A stretch of 27,560 bases of DNA from an uncultured Acidiphilium sp. (GCA_902495325.1 CABUWK010000028.1:1-27560); one strand, 5' to 3'; positions 15,636-23,043 are shown, counted from the first letter of the stretch. Made by a program: numbers and translations. The notes: generated by a model from the letters alone, not told the origin.

Positions 15636-15676
15636 AAAAACTGTCGGGTGCGGCTTTTCGCGCTTGACAGTTTTTT
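15636..15676 (+). terminator. Terminator of glm operon overlapping next promoter
   Basis: AAAAACTGTC (15636-15645) pairs with GACAGTTTTT (15666-15675), with an inner GCG/CGC pair in the loop, followed by T. The 3' arm contains the TTGACA -35 box of the next gene, so terminator and promoter share sequence. A smaller hairpin, GCAGGC/GCCTGC (15591-15617), precedes it. Confidence 0.75.
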
Positions 15677-15717
15677 CGATTTGTTATATAATATAGTCGT
15701 GATATAATATAGTCGTG
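15664..15717 (+). promoter_or_regulatory. Promoter with tandemly duplicated -10 region
   Basis: TTGACA (15664-15669) and TATAAT (15687-15692) are 17 bp apart. A perfect 16-bp tandem repeat, ATATAATATAGTCGTG, occupies 15686-15701 and 15702-15717 and so places a second TATAAT at 15703-15708. The second box has no -35 at the right distance. The gene starts 28 nt after the repeat. Confidence 0.75.
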
Positions 15718-15744
15718 TCAATCGGAAAAGTGAGGTGGCAATCG

Positions 15745-16980
15745 ATGTTTGGTTGGATTCGCGATAATACGATCGTTGTTTTGGGTATCGTTGCGGCGAT
15801 CGTTCTCGTCGTTCTTGTTGTGTTTATTCTGCGGGTGGTGAAAAAAAGCAAGGCAAGAAAAGAGGAGAGAGCCATTATGGCGGCGGAGATCCCCATTACC
15901 GATGCCGAGGAAGACGCAGATTTCTCCGCTCCCGCCCGCGTGAGAGAAAAAGGAACCTCGGAACTGAGTTGGCTGAAACCGCTTCCCGTAAAAGAGGAAA
16001 CGGAAAAAGAAACGGCAGATCCCGCAGAAAACGCAGGAGATGCCGATAACGAAAAGGAGATGAACGAAATGGCTAAAGAAAAGGCAACGGAAAAAGAAGA
16101 GAAAACGGCTAAGAAAACCGTGAAGGTAAAAGAAACCGCCAAGGCGGAAAAGGCGAAAGCTTCCGCAAAAAAGAAGGAAGAGCCAAAAGAAAAAGAACCG
16201 AAAACCGTAAAGAAAACGGAGCCGGAAGCTAATGCGAAAGAGCCCAAAAAAGTGGTCGGAAAATGGGTCGTGAAAGAAAAGGGAGACGACGAATACGTTG
16301 CTTACCTTTATGCGAATAACGGCGAAGTGATTTTAACGAGCGAAATTTATTCTTCTGCCGACGGTGCGAAAAAAGGCGTGCAGACGATCAAAAAGAATAT
16401 TGCGAGTGAAAATTTCCAGATCTATTGCGATAAAAACAGACATTACTATTTTAAACTGAAAACCTCCGGGAACCGTTTTCTCTGCGTAGGCGAAACTTAT
16501 CCTACGGAAAACGCCTGCCTTTCCGCCGTGGAATCTGTAAAAAGATTTTCCGATGCGCCAGTTCAGGAAGAAGTCGAGAAAGATCTCACCTTTTTGAAAT
16601 ACGAGCCCTCGGATATGTCGGATGACACGAAAACGAAAAGCGGTTATGCCGGGAAATGGGTGATCGACCGCGTGGATAATATGTATATGGCGAAGCTTTT
16701 CGCTTCGAACGGCGAACTTCTTCTTTGCAGCGAATCTTATACATTGGAAAACTCTGCCAAAACAGCCGTCACCGTGATCCGTTCCAACGGGCTTGCCGGA
16801 AACTTCATCATCGATAAAGATAAGAAGGGCAGGTATTTCTTCAAGCTCAGAAACGCGCAGAAAACCACGCTGTGCGTCGGCGAAACCTATTCTCAGCTTA
16901 CGGCTTGCCAGAGCGCGATCGACAGTGTGAGGCGTTTCCTGAAAACGGCGAAACTTGTCGGCGACGGAGCGGCAAAATAA
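15745..16980 (+). CDS. Membrane-anchored protein with four DUF1508 (YegP-like) repeats
   Basis: From ATG 15745 (GAGGTGG seven bases upstream; a GTG at 15715 overlaps the promoter repeat and is unlikely) the product has 411 residues. One membrane helix lies at about 9-30 with a short N-terminal tail. A highly charged Lys/Glu/Ala-rich linker (about 85-168) follows. Then come four copies of a strand-helix unit: GKWVVKEKGDDEYVAYLYA (172-218), FQIYCDKNRHYYFKLK (223-268), GKWVIDRVDNMYMAKLFA (303-349) and FIIDKDKKGRYFFKLR (353-399). Copies 2 and 4 share LCVGETY followed by a helix with SVKRF or SVRRF. DUF1508 domains are small, dimeric and of unknown role. The linker suggests the repeats reach away from the membrane. 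The side of the membrane is not certain. Confidence 0.78.
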   Translation: MFGWIRDNTIVVLGIVAAIVLVVLVVFILRVVKKSKARKEERAIMAAEIPITDAEEDADFSAPARVREKGTSELSWLKPLPVKEETEKETADPAENAGDADNEKEMNEMAKEKATEKEEKTAKKTVKVKETAKAEKAKASAKKKEEPKEKEPKTVKKTEPEANAKEPKKVVGKWVVKEKGDDEYVAYLYANNGEVILTSEIYSSADGAKKGVQTIKKNIASENFQIYCDKNRHYYFKLKTSGNRFLCVGETYPTENACLSAVESVKRFSDAPVQEEVEKDLTFLKYEPSDMSDDTKTKSGYAGKWVIDRVDNMYMAKLFASNGELLLCSESYTLENSAKTAVTVIRSNGLAGNFIIDKDKKGRYFFKLRNAQKTTLCVGETYSQLTACQSAIDSVRRFLKTAKLVGDGAAK

Positions 16981-16994
16981 ATTTTCTTAAGGAT

Positions 16995-17028
16995 AGGCTC
17001 AGCATTCGCGATAGCGAATGCTGAGCCT
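16995..17028. repeat. Perfect 15-bp hairpin with GATA loop
   Basis: AGGCTCAGCATTCGC (16995-17009) and GCGAATGCTGAGCCT (17014-17028) are perfectly complementary around GATA. Weaker pairing of TTTTCTT with AAGAAAA extends it outward. It follows the DUF1508 gene by 14 nt, but an A-run rather than a T-run comes after it on the plus strand, so it is an unusual terminator. It may act as an mRNA 3'-end stabiliser. Confidence 0.7.
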
Positions 17029-17062
17029 AAAGAAAAAAAATTTAAAAACCACTGAAAAATGC

Positions 17063-17091
17063 TTGCTTTTTCGGTAGGAATCTGTTATAGT
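17063..17091 (+). promoter_or_regulatory. Promoter of the tRNA pair
   Basis: TTGCTT (17063-17068), a 17-bp spacer and TATAGT (17086-17091) lie 17 nt upstream of the first tRNA. Confidence 0.7.
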
Positions 17092-17108
17092 ATATAAGCG
17101 CGGTGAAC

Positions 17109-17184
17109 GGGAGCATAGCTCAGTTGGGAGAGCATCTGCCTTACAAGCAGAGGGTCACAGGTTCGAGCCCTGTTGTTCCCACCA
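17109..17184 (+). tRNA. tRNA-Val (anticodon TAC)
   Basis: A 76-nt cloverleaf. The acceptor arm GGGAGCA pairs with TGTTCCC with one G-U. The D-arm contains AGCTCAGTTGGGAGAGC, the anticodon stem TCTGC/GCAGA encloses CTTACAA (anticodon TAC), and the T-arm contains GGTTCGAGCCC. The CCA end is encoded. The TAC anticodon reads GUA and GUG valine codons. Confidence 0.95.
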
Positions 17185-17192
17185 TTAAATCC

Positions 17193-17267
17193 GCGGGAAT
17201 GGCTCAGTGGTAGAGCGTCACCTTGCCAAGGTGAACGTCGCGAGTTCGAATCTCGTTTCCCGCTCCA
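17193..17267 (+). tRNA. tRNA-Gly (anticodon GCC)
   Basis: A 75-nt cloverleaf. The acceptor arm GCGGGAA pairs with TTCCCGC. The D-arm is GGCTCAGTGGTAGAGC, the anticodon stem TCACC/GGTGA encloses TTGCCAA (anticodon GCC), and the T-arm contains GAGTTCGAATCTC. It ends in T plus an encoded CCA. It lies 8 nt after tRNA-Val and shares its promoter and terminator. Confidence 0.95.
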
Positions 17268-17271
17268 TAGA

Positions 17272-17300
17272 AGAACAGTCTTATGACTGTTCTTTTTTTG
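17272..17300 (+). terminator. Terminator of the tRNA operon
   Basis: AGAACAGTC (17272-17280), loop TTAT and GACTGTTCT (17285-17293) are followed by TTTTTTT five bases after the tRNA-Gly CCA end. Confidence 0.9.
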
Positions 17301-17306
17301 ATATAA

Positions 17307-17332
17307 AGAAAAACCACGCGTTGGTCGCGTGG
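17307..17332 (-). terminator. Terminator of the RR-HK-DUF2130 operon
   Basis: Read on the minus strand, CCACGCG, loop ACCAA and CGCGTGG are followed by TTTTTCTTT. It lies about 80 nt after the DUF2130 stop. A second hairpin, GCCGCAG/CTGCGGC (17335-17361), lies between. Confidence 0.8.
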
Positions 17333-17409
17333 CTTGCCGCAGATGCTCGTATTCCTGCGGCTCCGGTCCGGATTCAGGAGCGACGGGATCATGCCGCGCC
17401 GTCTGCCGG

Positions 17410-18705
17410 TCAGTTCTCCGACTTAAGTTCCGCAAATTTTGCCGCCATCGTCGGGTTGTTTTTCGTCAGTTTTTTGATCGTGAGATCTTCCGCCTTTTCG
17501 TTTGCAAGGCGCAGATTGTTTTCGGAGCCGAGCAGGGACTCTTTAATTTTGTTCAGCCGGTCGATCGTTTTATCGATTTCCTTGATCGCGTCCTGGAATT
17601 TTTCGCTCGCGATGCGGTAATTGCGATTGAACTTTTCTTTGAAGTCATTGATATCGTTTTCGAAATTCGTGATATCCACATTCTGTTCCCGTGCGACGAT
17701 GAGTTCCTTGCGGTAGGCGAGAGAATTTAGCGCGGCGTTGCGCAGAATGGTGATCAGGGGGATGAAAAACTGCGGACGGATAACGTACATCTTCGGGTAG
17801 CGGTGGGAAACGTCTACAATGCCGCCGTTATACAGTTCGTTATCGGCTTCGAGCATCGTGACGAGAACGGCGTATTCGCATTTCTTTTCGCGGCGGTCTT
17901 TGTCGAGTTCCTTGAAAAAATCCTCGTTGCGATGCTTTTTTGCGGTATCCTCGCATTCGTTTTTCATTTCGAACATCACGGAAATAAATTCCACCTTGTC
18001 ATCCGAATAATCGCGGTAAATGAAATCGCCTTTACTGCCGCTCGAGGCGTCGTTGTCTTTTTCGAAATAAGCATTCGGAAACCCCGTCGCGCGGAAGCGG
18101 TTAAACTCGTTTTCGCAATGTTGTTCGAGGGATTCGCCGATCATTTTCGTGGAAAGACGGATCTTCATATCTTTATAATAATCGATCTGTTCGTCTTTTG
18201 CCTTCAGCTTTTCCTCATAGCTCTGTTTCAAACCGTTCCGATCGAGCGCGTATTGCTGCTCCCTGTTTTCCAGGGAGTTTTTTAAGGTGTTTATCATCTT
18301 ATCGCGGTCTGTTACGGCTTCGGTCACGGCAAGCTTTTTTTCCGTTTCCTTATTTGCGATCTCCGCCTGCTTTTCTATGAGAGAGGAACGCAGTTCGGAA
18401 ATTTCCTTGTCTTTTTCTTTCGTTGCCTCGGAAACGGCGAGCTTCAGCCTGCTTTCGCTTACGGATAACTCGGAATGAAGTTCCGCGATCTTTTTCTCCT
18501 TATCGGCAAGCTTTTCTTTCCATTCCCCGGTCGTTTTTTCCCTCAGAAGCGCGATTTCCGTTTCGCGCGAGTCGGCGAGCTGTTTTTCCTTTTCTCGGAC
18601 GGCTTTGCGGAATTCCTCGTCGCGGACCTGCTGTACGATGGAAAGATAATCGGTGTCTTCCAGTTCGAACTCTTTTTTGCAATGCGGACAAACGATTCTG
18701 TTCAT
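17410..18705 (-). CDS. DUF2130 protein: coiled coil plus PD-(D/E)XK-like domain
   Basis: The 431-residue product starts with CPHCKKEF (C6, C9), a half zinc-knuckle. A long heptad-rich coiled coil covers about 25-180. The conserved DUF2130 domain (about 183-345) includes STKMIGESLEQHCENEFN, FEKDND, SKGDFIYRD, FEMKNE, RNEDFFKELDKDRREKKCEYAVLV and YPKMYVIRPQFFIP. D227 followed by E246-x-K248 (FEMKNE) looks like the D...ExK core of a PD-(D/E)XK nuclease fold. That is my inference, as is any DNA-related role. A second coiled segment occupies about 370-420. The start has GGGAGAG close upstream. It follows the histidine kinase by 17 nt, so it is the third gene of that operon, though this linkage may be accidental. 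Confidence 0.8.
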   Translation of the reverse strand: MNRIVCPHCKKEFELEDTDYLSIVQQVRDEEFRKAVREKEKQLADSRETEIALLREKTTGEWKEKLADKEKKIAELHSELSVSESRLKLAVSEATKEKDKEISELRSSLIEKQAEIANKETEKKLAVTEAVTDRDKMINTLKNSLENREQQYALDRNGLKQSYEEKLKAKDEQIDYYKDMKIRLSTKMIGESLEQHCENEFNRFRATGFPNAYFEKDNDASSGSKGDFIYRDYSDDKVEFISVMFEMKNECEDTAKKHRNEDFFKELDKDRREKKCEYAVLVTMLEADNELYNGGIVDVSHRYPKMYVIRPQFFIPLITILRNAALNSLAYRKELIVAREQNVDITNFENDINDFKEKFNRNYRIASEKFQDAIKEIDKTIDRLNKIKESLLGSENNLRLANEKAEDLTIKKLTKNNPTMAAKFAELKSEN

Positions 18706-18722
18706 ATGGGCTCTCCCTTTTT

Positions 18723-19742
18723 TTATTTTTTCAGGACAACGGTAAATTCCGTGCCTTTATTCGGGGCGGAGACGGCGGAAACTTCCGCGCCCGTCACGTC
18801 TGCAATTCTTTTCACGATAGAAAGTCCGAGCCCGTTTCCGGGGACGGAACGCGATTTGTCGCCGCGGAAATATTTGTCATACATCCGGCTTAACGTTTCC
18901 TTGCTCATGCCGATGCCGTTATCGGTGATTGTCACGGTAAGCTTTTTGTCGTCTTCCGCAATGCGTACGGCAACTTTCCCCCCTTCGCGGGAGTATTTGA
19001 CGGCGTTTTCGATCAGGTTCATGAAAAGCTGAGACAGCAGGCATTCGTTGCCGATATAAAAAAACTCCTCAAAATCGGCTTCGACGTCAAGCCCCTTTCT
19101 TTCCCATTCTTCCTGTAAAAAAAGAATACATTTACGAAGGGTTTCCGAAAGAGAAAAAGAAACGTTTGCGTCGGTAAATACGTCGTTGTCAAGCCTGTTG
19201 ATGAGAAGGGTATCGGTTGTAAGCCCGATCAACCGTTCCGATTCCGCAACGATCACGTCGGCGTACTCCCGTTTTTCTTCCTCCGTAAGGTTTCCCTTTG
19301 CGAGGATCTTTGCAAATCCGCGGATGGAGACGATCGGCGTTTTCAGTTCATGCGAAAAATCCCCGATGAAATCCGCCTTCGCCTTTTCGGAGTTCTTCAG
19401 CGTTTCCGCAAGTTTTTCGATCGCTCTTCCCGCTTTATCGTAAGTACCGGAGAGTTCACCGAGGCGGATCTCGTAATTCCCCGAAACAATGGTTTCGATC
19501 GCGGAAAAGATTTTTTCCTCATCTGCCTGCGAACGCTTTGCTCGGGCTGCGAAAACGATCGTTCCCGCCGCAACGGAAAGTAAAAACGAAAACAGGATCG
19601 CGAACACGACGGTTGCGGGCGAACTTTTTTTTACGGGAAGAACCGCCGCGGCGATCAGTGCGACAGCCGCCGAAACGGAGCATGCGATCCCTCCGCAGAG
19701 AAGATTGTAAGAACGAAATTTTTGCTTTGTCGATTTTTTCAT
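18723..19742 (-). CDS. Sensor histidine kinase
   Basis: A 339-residue membrane kinase. Two membrane helices (about 16-35 and 42-66) are separated by only a few residues, so there is almost no external sensing domain, as in intramembrane-sensing kinases. A HAMP-like linker follows (about 66-120). Kinase motifs are the H-box FSHELKTP with H131, N-box NLIENAVKYS (N246), G1 DNGIGMS (274-280), F-box MYDKYFRGDKS and G2 GNGLGLS (302-308), so it is complete and probably active. It should phosphorylate the regulator encoded 85 nt upstream. The ribosome binding site is weak. A two-helix kinase with a very short loop often works with a membrane partner such as an ABC exporter; no partner gene adjoins it here. 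Confidence 0.9.
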   Translation of the reverse strand: MKKSTKQKFRSYNLLCGGIACSVSAAVALIAAAVLPVKKSSPATVVFAILFSFLLSVAAGTIVFAARAKRSQADEEKIFSAIETIVSGNYEIRLGELSGTYDKAGRAIEKLAETLKNSEKAKADFIGDFSHELKTPIVSIRGFAKILAKGNLTEEEKREYADVIVAESERLIGLTTDTLLINRLDNDVFTDANVSFSLSETLRKCILFLQEEWERKGLDVEADFEEFFYIGNECLLSQLFMNLIENAVKYSREGGKVAVRIAEDDKKLTVTITDNGIGMSKETLSRMYDKYFRGDKSRSVPGNGLGLSIVKRIADVTGAEVSAVSAPNKGTEFTVVLKK

Positions 19743-19827
19743 GGATTTCCCGCCTTCGGCAAAATTTAATGATAATCGGCTTATACGGGCTTATACCTTC
19801 GTATATGCGTTTTTTGAAAACCGGAAA

Positions 19828-20496
19828 TCACAGGCGGACGGCTTTGTATCCGAGCCCTCTTACCGATCTGATTTCGACGCCGTTTGCCTGTTCCAGTTTT
19901 TCGCGCAGTCTCCGGATATGTACGTTCAGGGTGTGGTCGTCCTTTTCGGAAGATCCCCATATTTCTTCCATCAGTTCGTTGCGGGTGAAAATTTTCCCGG
20001 GGAAACTGAGCAGTTTGAACAGAAGAAGAAATTCCTTCTGGGTAAGGTCTGCGTCCTTGCCGTCGATCTCCGCTTTTTTCTCCGGATAATCGACGGTGAG
20101 GTTTCCGAAGACAAGTTTCTGTTCGCATGCCGCCTTGCTTCTTCTCAGCAGGGCTTTGATGCGGAGAAGGAGTTCTTCTTCGTCTACGGGTTTCGTCATA
20201 TAATCGTCCGCCCCGACAAGAAAGCCGTATCGCTTATCCGATTGAGAATTTTTTGCCGTCACGATGATCACCGGGATGTCCGCGTCTTTTTTCCGGATCG
20301 CTTCCGTCAGGCGGAACCCGCTGGCGTCGGGCAGCATCACGTCGGCAAGGATGAGATCTGGTTTTTCTTTTTCGTAGAAAGCGAGGGCTTCTTTGCAGTC
20401 TGCGGCGGCGATCGGCTCGTAGCCGCCGTTTTTCAGAACGACCGTCATAAGTTTTCGCGTGCCGAAATCGTCCTCCGCGATAAGAATACGAAACAT
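19828..20496 (-). CDS. OmpR/PhoB-family response regulator
   Basis: The 222-residue product has a receiver domain (1-117) with acidic pocket D9-D10, phospho-acceptor D52 in LADVMLPD, T80 and K102 in MTKPVDEEE. A winged-helix DNA-binding domain follows (about 127-222) with LTQKEFLLLFKLLSFPGKIFTR, HTLNVHIRRLREKLE and the terminal wing IRSVRGLGYKA. All key residues are present. It is the first gene of the RR-HK-DUF2130 operon. AAGGGGG lies upstream of ATG 20496. Transcription likely begins about 165 nt upstream at the promoter inside the conserved leader element (20564-20696). Target genes are unknown. Confidence 0.93.
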   Translation of the reverse strand: MFRILIAEDDFGTRKLMTVVLKNGGYEPIAAADCKEALAFYEKEKPDLILADVMLPDASGFRLTEAIRKKDADIPVIIVTAKNSQSDKRYGFLVGADDYMTKPVDEEELLLRIKALLRRSKAACEQKLVFGNLTVDYPEKKAEIDGKDADLTQKEFLLLFKLLSFPGKIFTRNELMEEIWGSSEKDDHTLNVHIRRLREKLEQANGVEIRSVRGLGYKAVRL

Positions 20497-20563
20497 GTCG
20501 GATAGCCCCCTTAATAAAAATCTTTGATTCTATAATAACATAGAAACGAGACAAAATAGAATT

Positions 20564-20696
20564 TTGTCGGCAACTGCCGTTGCCATGCGCTTTGTCTTCG
20601 CCAAATCGCCGTTTCTGTTGAAATACACAGCGCTCGAAAATCCTTGCAAGCAAATTTTCTCGCTTATATTATATCATATCCCGCGGTAAAATTCAA
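20564..20696 (-). promoter_or_regulatory. Promoter plus conserved structured leader, copy B
   Basis: On the minus strand TTGAAT (20696-20691), a 17-bp spacer and TATAAT (20673-20668) start a transcript near 20661 that runs into the response-regulator gene. The leader matches copy A at 3650-3784. Stem 1 here is GAAAAT/ATTTTC (20659-20654 with 20641-20636) where copy A has GGAAAC/GTTTCC: two base pairs changed on both sides, so pairing is kept. The hairpins TTTC-AACA-GAAA (20623-20612) and GGCAAC/GTTGCC (20584-20569, perfect) are also kept. An extra hairpin, GACAAAAT/ATTTTGTC (20568-20550), follows in this copy only. Confidence 0.65.
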
Positions 20697-20816
20697 ATCG
20701 TTTTTCCCTTTTACGGAAAAAAAGAAAAGGAAAACGAATTCTGTCGGATTTTGTCCCGCAGAAAGTAAGGGCGGAATAAATATTTATACAATTTATTGAA
20801 TTGCGACAGGAAAAAT
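20697..20816. other. AT-rich spacer between divergent promoters
   Basis: The stretch separates the leader element of the response-regulator operon from the ylmH promoter. No gene, hairpin or repeat stands out. Confidence 0.4.
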
Positions 20817-20845
20817 TTGACAGAAGTTTTACGGTGTTATATAAT
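20817..20845 (+). promoter_or_regulatory. Promoter of ylmH and GGDEF genes
   Basis: TTGACA (20817-20822), a 17-bp spacer and TATAAT (20840-20845) make a consensus promoter 74 nt upstream of ylmH. Confidence 0.85.
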
Positions 20846-20919
20846 GGAACATATCACTTCGGGCTCGGGTTCGGATTCGTTATTTTCGGTAACGAATGGG
20901 AGGCTTACGGAAATTACGG

Positions 20920-21660
20920 ATGGAAAAATCGTTCGAAAAAAGAATAACGGAATTATACGAGCGTTCCCGCGTGCGGGGAATTTATGTGTATACGCCCTTT
21001 TTATCCCCGTCGGAGCAGGCGGAAACGACGGCTGTATGCGGAAGCAAAAACGTGTCGTTTTACGGCGGGGCGGATTTTGCCGAACGGAAGATTGCCCGTT
21101 TCGGGAGTCCGGAAGAGCTCGGATATGACGAAGAGCCGCCGATCACGGTTCTGAAAATTATTTGCTGTGCGGGAAAATTTGCGTCTTCGCTTTCGCACAG
21201 AGATTATCTCGGCGCGATCCTGAATCTCGGGATCGAAAGGGAAAAAGTGGGCGATATATTCGTAAACGGACAATTCTGCTACGTCGTGACTACGGAGATC
21301 CCTGCGGAAATGATAAAAAAAGAGCTGTTGAGAGTGGGCAGGGAACAAGTTGCCGTGGAATGTGCGGAAGAGATTCCGGAAGATTTTGCCCCGAAGACGG
21401 AAGAGAAAGAAACGATCGTAACGTCTTTCCGGGCGGACGTTTTTGTGTGTGCCGTGTGGAATTTATCCCGCTCGGACGGGCAGAAACTTTTCGAAAAGCA
21501 GTTTGTTTCGATCGACGGGAAGATCCCTGCCGGCGGAGATAAAGAATTGAAACAAGGCTCTGTCGTCACGGCGCGCGGCTATGGAAAATTCCGGGTCGGG
21601 GAAACGCTCGGAAAGACGAAAAAAAATAATTTTGCGGTAAAAATCGAGCGGTATGTGTGA
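20920..21660 (+). CDS. ylmH: YlmH-family S4-domain RNA-binding protein
   Basis: The 246-residue product follows the YlmH layout. An N-terminal region (1-70) contains RGIYVYTPFLSPSE. A middle domain (about 74-150) has the family phrase SHRDYLGAILNLGIEREKVGDI (92-113, split here by one Arg-rich turn). An S4 RNA-binding domain lies at about 165-235 with VFVCAVWNLSRSDGQKLFE and GSVVTARGYGKF. YlmH binds the large ribosomal subunit and peptidyl-tRNA; in Bacillus subtilis it has been linked to ribosome-associated quality control, as a paralogue of RqcP. ATG 20920 is preferred because family members begin close to this point; ATG 20896 is in frame but neither has a clear site at ideal spacing. In many Firmicutes it sits beside divIVA and sepF, but here it stands with a GGDEF gene. 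Confidence 0.85.
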   Translation: MEKSFEKRITELYERSRVRGIYVYTPFLSPSEQAETTAVCGSKNVSFYGGADFAERKIARFGSPEELGYDEEPPITVLKIICCAGKFASSLSHRDYLGAILNLGIEREKVGDIFVNGQFCYVVTTEIPAEMIKKELLRVGREQVAVECAEEIPEDFAPKTEEKETIVTSFRADVFVCAVWNLSRSDGQKLFEKQFVSIDGKIPAGGDKELKQGSVVTARGYGKFRVGETLGKTKKNNFAVKIERYV

Positions 21661-21708
21661 CAGGTACCTCATACGGGCATTCTGACAGAAAAAGGGCAAA
21701 GGGGAGTT

Positions 21709-22874
21709 ATGGCGGAACAAGATCCGAAAAACTGGAATGAAGAAGATAAAAATCTGAAACAGAAAATAGTCGACGATTCTTATCGCAATTATTTTCAGCT
21801 GCTTGTGGTTTCACTCGTGCTGACGGGCGTTGCGCTGACGATGGCGATTCTGAATGCCGTCGGCGGGAAGAAAACGCTGTCGATCGTCTGTTTTGTATAT
21901 GCGGGTTGCTCGGCGGCGAACGTTTGCTGGCTTATGGCAATGAAATGCGCGAAAACGCGGCATTATTTTCTGTTCGGCGTTTCCACGGTTGCGTTGTTTA
22001 CGTTTATATTGCTGACGGGCGGGGTTTCCGGAATTTCCGCAATGTGGCTTTTGCTTCTGCCCGCAAGCGGCATCACTCTGCTCGGCAGAGCGAAAGGTTC
22101 GGCGATGTGTGCCGCCATGTTTGCGGTCCTCGTGTTTCTGTTCTGGTTTCCCCTCGGCGGGAAACTTCTGTTTTACGATTATCCTGCCGATTTTCGCATC
22201 CGTTTTCCGATCGTATACGTCGTGTTTTTCTTTGTCGGGTTCTGGTTCGAAGACATGCGTTCGAAAACGCAGACGGAGCTTGTTTCCGTGAAAAACAGGA
22301 TGAAGGAAATTTCGGAAACGGACGCTTTGACGGGGCTGAAAAATCGCTATTGGTTCAATCGTAAAATCGCGAGAAAATACAACGGACGGCAGACGGACGG
22401 GGACAGCGTTATGCTGCTCTGGGATATCGACCTTTTTAAAAATCTGAACGATACCTACGGGCACGCCGCGGGAGATTGCGTGCTTGTCCGACATGCGGAA
22501 GAACTGAAAAACGTTTTTCCGAAGTCTGCACTGTATTGCCGGTGGGGCGGAGAGGAGTTTCTTGCTTTTCTGCCCGATTGCGGAAGGGAAGAAGGGATCG
22601 CCGTGTGCGAAACCCTGCAGGAAAAACTTTCGTCGGTAAAATTCCGGGCGAAAACGGAAGCCGGATCGGGGCGACGGTCAGCGTCGGCGGGATCTTTCTA
22701 CCGAAAGGGACGGAATTCCGTTCTTCGGAACTGTTTACGGCGTGCGACCGCGCTCTTTACGAATCGAAAAACAACGGCAGAAACCGTATCACTTTCCGCG
22801 ATGCGGACAGGGAAAACCGTAACGGGGAAAGCCGCACGCCCGCGGAAAAAAGACGTGAGGATAAAACAGAATAA
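21709..22874 (+). pseudogene. Diguanylate cyclase with frameshift inside GGDEF domain
   Basis: The N-terminal 185 residues hold about six membrane helices. A GGDEF domain begins at about 200 with DALTGLKNRYWFN and has DIDLFKNLNDTYGHAAGD and the active-site motif GGEEF (280-284). It would make cyclic di-GMP from two GTP. After VKFR (V310-R313, to 22647) the frame turns into low-complexity Arg/Ser residues and runs on to 22908. The expected end of the domain is found in another frame from 22650: ENGSRIGATVSVGGIFLPKG, then ACDRALYESKNNGRNR, stopping at 22874. One lost base near 22645-22652 explains this; the corrected protein would be about 388 residues. No slippery heptamer is visible. It is either a real inactivating mutation or an assembly error. 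The ribosome binding site is GGGGAG, 48 nt after ylmH. Confidence 0.8.
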
Positions 22875-22918
22875 AATACTCTATAAGTTGTTAAATGATA
22901 TATTTTAATAGAAAAAGA

Positions 22919-22968
22919 AGGGAAGAGAAACGAAGGAGAAAACGCCTTTGTTTTTCCTCCCTTTTTTT
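22919..22968 (+). terminator. Strong terminator after GGDEF gene
   Basis: AGGGAAGAGAAACGAAGG (22919-22936) pairs with CCTTTGTTTTTCCTCCCT (22945-22962), with one mismatch and two G-U pairs, and an 8-nt loop. A T-run to 22968 follows. Confidence 0.85.
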
Positions 22969-22971
22969 ATG

Positions 22972-23043
22972 CCCGGCAAGAAGAACACGAACCTTGCCCG
23001 GGATACCCGGAAATGCGGGTATCCCGCCGGAAGCGAAGGCGGG
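22972..23043. repeat. Three abutting GC-rich hairpins
   Basis: CCCGGCAAG/CTTGCCCGGG (22972-23002), GGATACCCG/CGGGTATCC (23001-23024) and CCCGCC/GGCGGG (23023-23043) follow one another and overlap by one or two bases. They lie between the GGDEF terminator and the hydrogenase promoter and belong to no gene. The overlaps make the folds mutually exclusive at the joints. No U-run follows any of them. Confidence 0.5.

Noticed and set aside
20896..20919. Longer YlmH start at ATG 20896
   Set aside because: The extra eight residues are absent from the usual family N-terminus, and the purine-rich stretch lies inside this extension, so ATG 20920 is preferred.
22636..22660. Programmed -1 frameshift in the GGDEF gene
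   Set aside because: No X-XXY-YYZ slippery heptamer or following stem was found at the frame change. A lost base is simpler.
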